A DNA stretch of 57,208 bases from Streptomyces diastatochromogenes (GTDB lineage: Bacteria; Actinomycetota; Actinomycetes; Streptomycetales; Streptomycetaceae). The notes beneath the pieces were generated by a model, which saw only the letters and a list, made by a program, of their open reading frames with translations, was not told where the DNA came from and made no database searches. Location: contig LRTP01000076.1 of the NCBI GenBank assembly GCA_001550305.1, positions 1-57,208 of the forward strand, written 5' to 3'. Made by a program: the position numbers and the translations under genes. Below, piece after piece: positions 54,110 to 57,208 of this stretch; position 1 is the stretch's first letter; the number at the start of each line of letters is the position of its first letter.

Positions 54110-55030
54110 GTGACAACACCAAAGATGAAGAGTTTCTCCGACTTGTGGGATGCTGCGCGCTTTCGTCTGGCTACATCAGGCAGCAGCCTGACACTCCAGC
54201 GCGTCCACCGCGCAACCGGTGTACCCGTGGCCACGTTGAGCGACTGGCGTAGCGGAAGCCATGCTCCGCGAGACGCTGACAGGTTCCTGGAAGTTGTTCG
54301 ACTATTGAGCAGTTGGGCGGGTTTACCCCCTCCAAATGTTCGCGAGTGGGCTCAACTTGTCGACACATCAGGCGCTAAACGTGTGAGTGCCAGATCCGCA
54401 ACCCTTGCCGGACCTCCATCATGGGCCCCATCCGTCGTCGGTCTCGCAGATCGACTTGCAATCGGATTTTCCGCTGAGCATGTTGAAGTGGATGCCATTT
54501 GCTTGACAGGCCAATCTCTGTCCCTAAGCGTGGCACGCCCTATTCAGGACGTGTATGCCGGGAAAATCAGGCCACGGCGGATAGAATTTCGGGTATTGAT
54601 GCCGAGCCGAGACATCGATCTCGCCTTTCCCACGTCAATCAATGGCGACCACGACCGACTGCAAACGCGATGGCTATCCCTGCGCAACGCAAACGCGCAC
54701 ACGCTGAGGTCCGCCTTATTGTCACTTCGTGCTTCGCACGGCATAGAGGTAGCTGTCTCCTTTCGAGCAGTCCCTTTCACGCCCTTTGCGGAGCTTTACC
54801 TCATCAATGGGGTCGAGACGCTGTTCGCCTTTTGTACAATTACGCGCCGCACCACAGACTATCTAGGCGAGCCAGTTGAGGTGTACGAAGGTGCCACGGA
54901 AGCAGGACTGCAAAGGCGATTCAGCTCAGATGACCCGGATGACGAAAACCGCACCTTCGTAGAACAGGCTCACCTCTGGTTCAACTCGGTTTGGGAAACG
55001 ATCTCAGCAGAGCTATTCTTTTCCGCCTAG
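54110..55030 (+). CDS. helix-turn-helix protein with C-terminal sensor-like domain
   Basis: This 306-residue protein starts at GTG 54110 after GGGGGG. The N-terminal HTH is LTLQRVHRATGVPVATLSDW followed by RSGSHAPRDADRFLEVVRLL, typical of Streptomyces regulators that pair an XRE-like HTH with an effector domain. The remainder (IEFRVLMPSRDIDLAFPTSI; VAVSFRAVPFTPFAELYLIN; AHLWFNSVWETISAELFFSA) looks like a phosphodiesterase-like or ligand-sensing fold. Base composition is visibly less GC-rich than its neighbours, suggesting transfer. Confidence 0.65.
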   Translation: MTTPKMKSFSDLWDAARFRLATSGSSLTLQRVHRATGVPVATLSDWRSGSHAPRDADRFLEVVRLLSSWAGLPPPNVREWAQLVDTSGAKRVSARSATLAGPPSWAPSVVGLADRLAIGFSAEHVEVDAICLTGQSLSLSVARPIQDVYAGKIRPRRIEFRVLMPSRDIDLAFPTSINGDHDRLQTRWLSLRNANAHTLRSALLSLRASHGIEVAVSFRAVPFTPFAELYLINGVETLFAFCTITRRTTDYLGEPVEVYEGATEAGLQRRFSSDDPDDENRTFVEQAHLWFNSVWETISAELFFSA

Positions 55031-55159
55031 AGATTCAACCGTCTCTTCAGCTGCTCCGCGGCGGTCGCCTACCGGCTTCGGAGAGCTCATCGTGACCGAG
55101 CGGCCATCTGCTGGTTTCTCTTGCCTTCAGCTACCGAAAGAAGTTGCGAACGCGGCTTG

Positions 55160-55273
55160 ATGACCCAGGCCAAGGGGTCCCGCGGCCAGGGCTCCAAGCC
55201 GAAGAAGAAGGCTGCGACCAAGAAGGCGACGGCGAAGAAGCTGCCGGCCAAGAAGACCGCGGGGAGAAGATGA
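55160..55273 (+). CDS. very basic Lys/Ala-rich 37-residue peptide
   Basis: The peptide MTQAKGSRGQGSKPKKKAAT then KKATAKKLPAKKTAGRR resembles the histone-like tails of actinomycete HU or Ku proteins. It could be a free DNA-binding peptide or a remnant tail. No clear RBS. Confidence 0.35.
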   Translation: MTQAKGSRGQGSKPKKKAATKKATAKKLPAKKTAGRR

Positions 55274-55297
55274 GCGGACGGCAGCCGCGCGGCGCCT

Positions 55298-55375
55298 GAA
55301 TAGGCCCTCCAGGATGCCGAGCGCGGTGTCCGGCCGACAGTGCGGGCAGGCTGGCGCGCCGCCCTCGGTAAGCAC
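55298..55375 (-). pseudogene. DUF6233-like C-terminal scrap
   Basis: The frame reads VLTEGGAPACPHCRPDTALG then ILE, like the CxxCRPDxxLG end of Streptomyces DUF6233 proteins. No further similarity. Confidence 0.35.
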
Positions 55376-55619
55376 ACGCAGCGCCGTGTCGCTCGTGACG
55401 CCCTTGGAGCGCTTCCCCGCGTTCGGGCTGTCGCCGGTGTTGGGGGCGATGGCGACGGTCGACCAGTTTCAGCAGCGTCACTGGTAACAATGCCTGCCTG
55501 CCTGCCTGTCTGTCTGCTCACGCCCGCGCTTTCCCTCGCCAGTGGTAGTACGGGGAGCCGGTGGCCGTGGGTTGACTGGCCGGGAGTTGGGGCGGAGCCG
55601 GTGGGAACCGTTGAGGCTT

Positions 55620-56765
55620 CTAGTGGGTGCGGGGCCGAAGGAGGTGGTGCGAGGGGGTGTGTTCGATGACGAGGATGGCGGCGTCGTCAGCGGGAGGCCC
55701 GCCGATGTGGGCGAGCAGGTCGCGGTGGATCCGGGCCAGCAGATCGTCGGGGCCTGCGGCGGGGAAGGACGCGACCCGCTCGGCGAGGGGATAGAACGCT
55801 CTGGCCGGTGAGCGGGCCTCGATGACACCGTCGGTGTAGAGCACGAGCATGTCGCCGGCCTGGAAGGTGAACGGGTCGGTGCGGCGCGCCTCGGCGGCCA
55901 GTTCGCCCATGCCCAGCGGCGGCAGGGGGCGGCGGGCGTGCAGAACCATCACCTGCTGATCGGTCACCAGCAGCGGTGGCGGATGCCCGCAGTTGATCAT
56001 CTCGGCCCCCGTGCCCTCGTCGGGGATCTCCAGGGCGAGGCAGGTGATGAAGTGCTCGCCGGGATCGTGCTTGGTGTCTGCCACGTCTTCCACGTTCCGG
56101 CTGACGCTGTCGTCAAGGGCAGTGACCAGCTCAAGCAGAGAGGCGCAGCGGTGAGTGCCCTCGCGGAAGGCACTCAGCACCAGCGAGGCCTCACCGATCG
56201 CGGCCAGGCCGTGGCCCCGCACATCGCCGATCACCACCCGGGTCGCGGCATGCCCGGCCCGGCCGACCGCAAAGAGATCACCCCCGATCTCCGCTTCGTC
56301 CTCCGCGGACAGATACAGCCACGCCACCCGCAACGGTCCGATCCGGCGCGGCGGAGGCCGCAGCAGGACCCGTTGCGTGGTCGCCGCCACCGAGCGTGCC
56401 CGGCTCAGCGCACGGTCACGCCGCTCCGTGACGTATCGCAGGAAAACTGTCAGGGCGCAGAGGACGAGGAGTGCGAGGATCTGCGCCAGGCGGTTGGCCG
56501 TGGTCAGTGTGCCGTCGAGCGCGGCTACGAGCACCAGGGCCGCCACCGCGAGGGCCCCGACGAGAGCGGTCAGCCGCGTCCCGGCGAGAGAGGCGGTGAG
56601 CGCGGGCGCGATGACCAGCAGAGGCCCAAGGTGGACATCGGCCGGCGTGTAGAGATCCAGCGCGGTGATCGCCACGATCAGTACGAGCGGGATCGCCACC
56701 AGCCCGCGGTTCGATGGCTCCTCCAGGAGGCGATCACGCGACAAACGCCCACGTCGGACACCCAT
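55620..56765 (-). CDS. membrane-anchored PP2C/SpoIIE-type serine/threonine phosphatase
   Basis: This 381-residue protein has N-terminal helices at about 20-110 (GLVAIPLVLIVAITALDLYT; LVGALAVAALVLVAALDG; ILALLVLCALTVFLRYVTER), then the phosphatase domain. Metal ligands are EIGGDLFAVGR, VIGDVRGHGLAA, LVLYTDGVIEAR and PADDAAILVI, all intact. Such enzymes dephosphorylate anti-sigma-factor antagonists in actinomycete stress and development circuits. No anti-sigma or STAS gene is adjacent. Confidence 0.92.
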   Translation of the reverse strand: MGVRRGRLSRDRLLEEPSNRGLVAIPLVLIVAITALDLYTPADVHLGPLLVIAPALTASLAGTRLTALVGALAVAALVLVAALDGTLTTANRLAQILALLVLCALTVFLRYVTERRDRALSRARSVAATTQRVLLRPPPRRIGPLRVAWLYLSAEDEAEIGGDLFAVGRAGHAATRVVIGDVRGHGLAAIGEASLVLSAFREGTHRCASLLELVTALDDSVSRNVEDVADTKHDPGEHFITCLALEIPDEGTGAEMINCGHPPPLLVTDQQVMVLHARRPLPPLGMGELAAEARRTDPFTFQAGDMLVLYTDGVIEARSPARAFYPLAERVASFPAAGPDDLLARIHRDLLAHIGGPPADDAAILVIEHTPSHHLLRPRTH

Positions 56766-57101
56766 GCGCCCATTCTGCCCCGACGCGCTCCCCCCGGGGC
56801 GGCCCCACGAACAGCGAGTCTCCGCCGGCAGGTGAGCACCGCGTTCCAGCTGCCACTCGAGGCGGAGGCCGCCGGGCCTCGCCCCGGCGCCGCTCCTCGA
56901 CCGCGATCCACTGATCGATCTGGGCGAGACTCGCAGTCGCCTGCTGTACGAGTACGCACCCGCGCTCCTGCAAGCAGCGTTGCGGACCCTTGCATGGCTG
57001 GTATGGCTGCCGGTGATTTGTCCCTGTATCGCGTTTCAATGCCAAGGAAGCGACTATTATTAATAGGGAAATATGGTGTTGACTTTAGGAGGTCGTGCCT
57101 T
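56766..57101. promoter_or_regulatory. 336-bp upstream region with an AT-rich palindrome
   Basis: CTATTATTAATAG (57054-57066) is a perfect odd-length dyad in otherwise GC-rich DNA, 35 bp before the start codon at 57102. AGGAGG (57087-57092) is the RBS. The rest of the gap shows no supported gene. Confidence 0.5.
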
Positions 57102-57208
57102 ATGTCGACATCGACAGTTCTGGCGGTCATCATTGCCGCCGTGGTGGTGATCGCCGTGGCGGCCGTGGCGGCGTCGATGTTCACGCGCCGCCGGAAGCTG
57201 CGTGAGCG
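57102..57208 (+). CDS. membrane-anchored protein, 5' end only
   Basis: ATG 57102 follows a perfect AGGAGG. The N-terminus is one long membrane helix (VLAVIIAAVVVIAVAAVAAS, MF) followed by RRRKLRE, as in streptomycete anchored proteins with a long cytosolic coiled region. The frame runs off the window. Confidence 0.75.
   Translation, partial: MSTSTVLAVIIAAVVVIAVAAVAASMFTRRRKLRE

Noticed and set aside
55490..55513. Short TGCC/TGTC tetranucleotide run as a CRISPR or phase-variation tract
   Set aside because: Only a few imperfect units, not in a gene, and no spacers.

Overview
The window looks like part of a chromosomal arm of a Streptomyces or close relative. Composition is very GC-rich, codons end mostly in G or C, ribosome sites are GGAG-type, and the families present (TerD, DUF1062, DUF6480, MT0933-type antitoxin, GlxA-type regulators, DHA2 exporters, SpoIIE-type phosphatase) are typical of that genus. 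No rRNA, tRNA, CRISPR array or replication origin was seen. No biosynthetic gene cluster is evident.

Region by region. 1-7.7 kb is a stress and envelope island: a BlaI/M56 sensor-protease pair with a decayed second blaI, three terD-family genes, a GlsB-type membrane protein, an ArsR-type regulator, and separate tatB and tatA genes. An ion channel follows at 7.8 kb. Two short palindromes recur in the control regions. One is BlaI-like (TCTACA-N4-TGTAGA). The other is TTGCGCAA, twice preceded by ACACTTTA. 8.9-12.7 kb holds a broken TetR gene, a truncated murein hydrolase-like gene, an MT0933-type antitoxin, and an Rhs C-terminal tip with a decayed Hint domain and a possible immunity gene. 12.7-20.8 kb is metabolic: a double-module Lrp regulator, an amidohydrolase, and a TetR / aldehyde dehydrogenase / GMC oxidoreductase unit around a long palindrome. 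21.4-32.8 kb holds DUF1062, a toxin-antitoxin pair, a GlxA-type regulator beside a glyceraldehyde-3-phosphate dehydrogenase gene, a DHA2 exporter, a secreted hydrolase, a PaaX regulator, an IS5-like element with visible inverted repeats, and a PPOx flavoprotein. 32.9-46.9 kb is strongly degraded. It mixes transposase scraps, a frameshifted beta-helix surface protein and an Mrp antiporter remnant with intact YihY, AI-2E and DUF6480 genes, and many broken enzymes.

47.3-49.7 kb carries the most unusual pair: a very glutamine-rich, prion-like protein and a subtilisin-fold protein in which two of the three catalytic residues appear replaced. 50.3-57.2 kb contains a DUF4291 gene split by a 2.47-kb insertion. 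The insertion has inverted ends, an IS630-type transposase with an internal amber codon, and a cargo gene. It is followed by a lower-GC regulator gene and a membrane PP2C/SpoIIE phosphatase.

Two themes stand out. The first is pervasive gene decay, including several single in-frame stop codons inside otherwise well-preserved frames. The second is a set of shared operators linking terD, tat, channel and small membrane genes. Homology statements rest on recognition of family motifs by eye. No database search was run.
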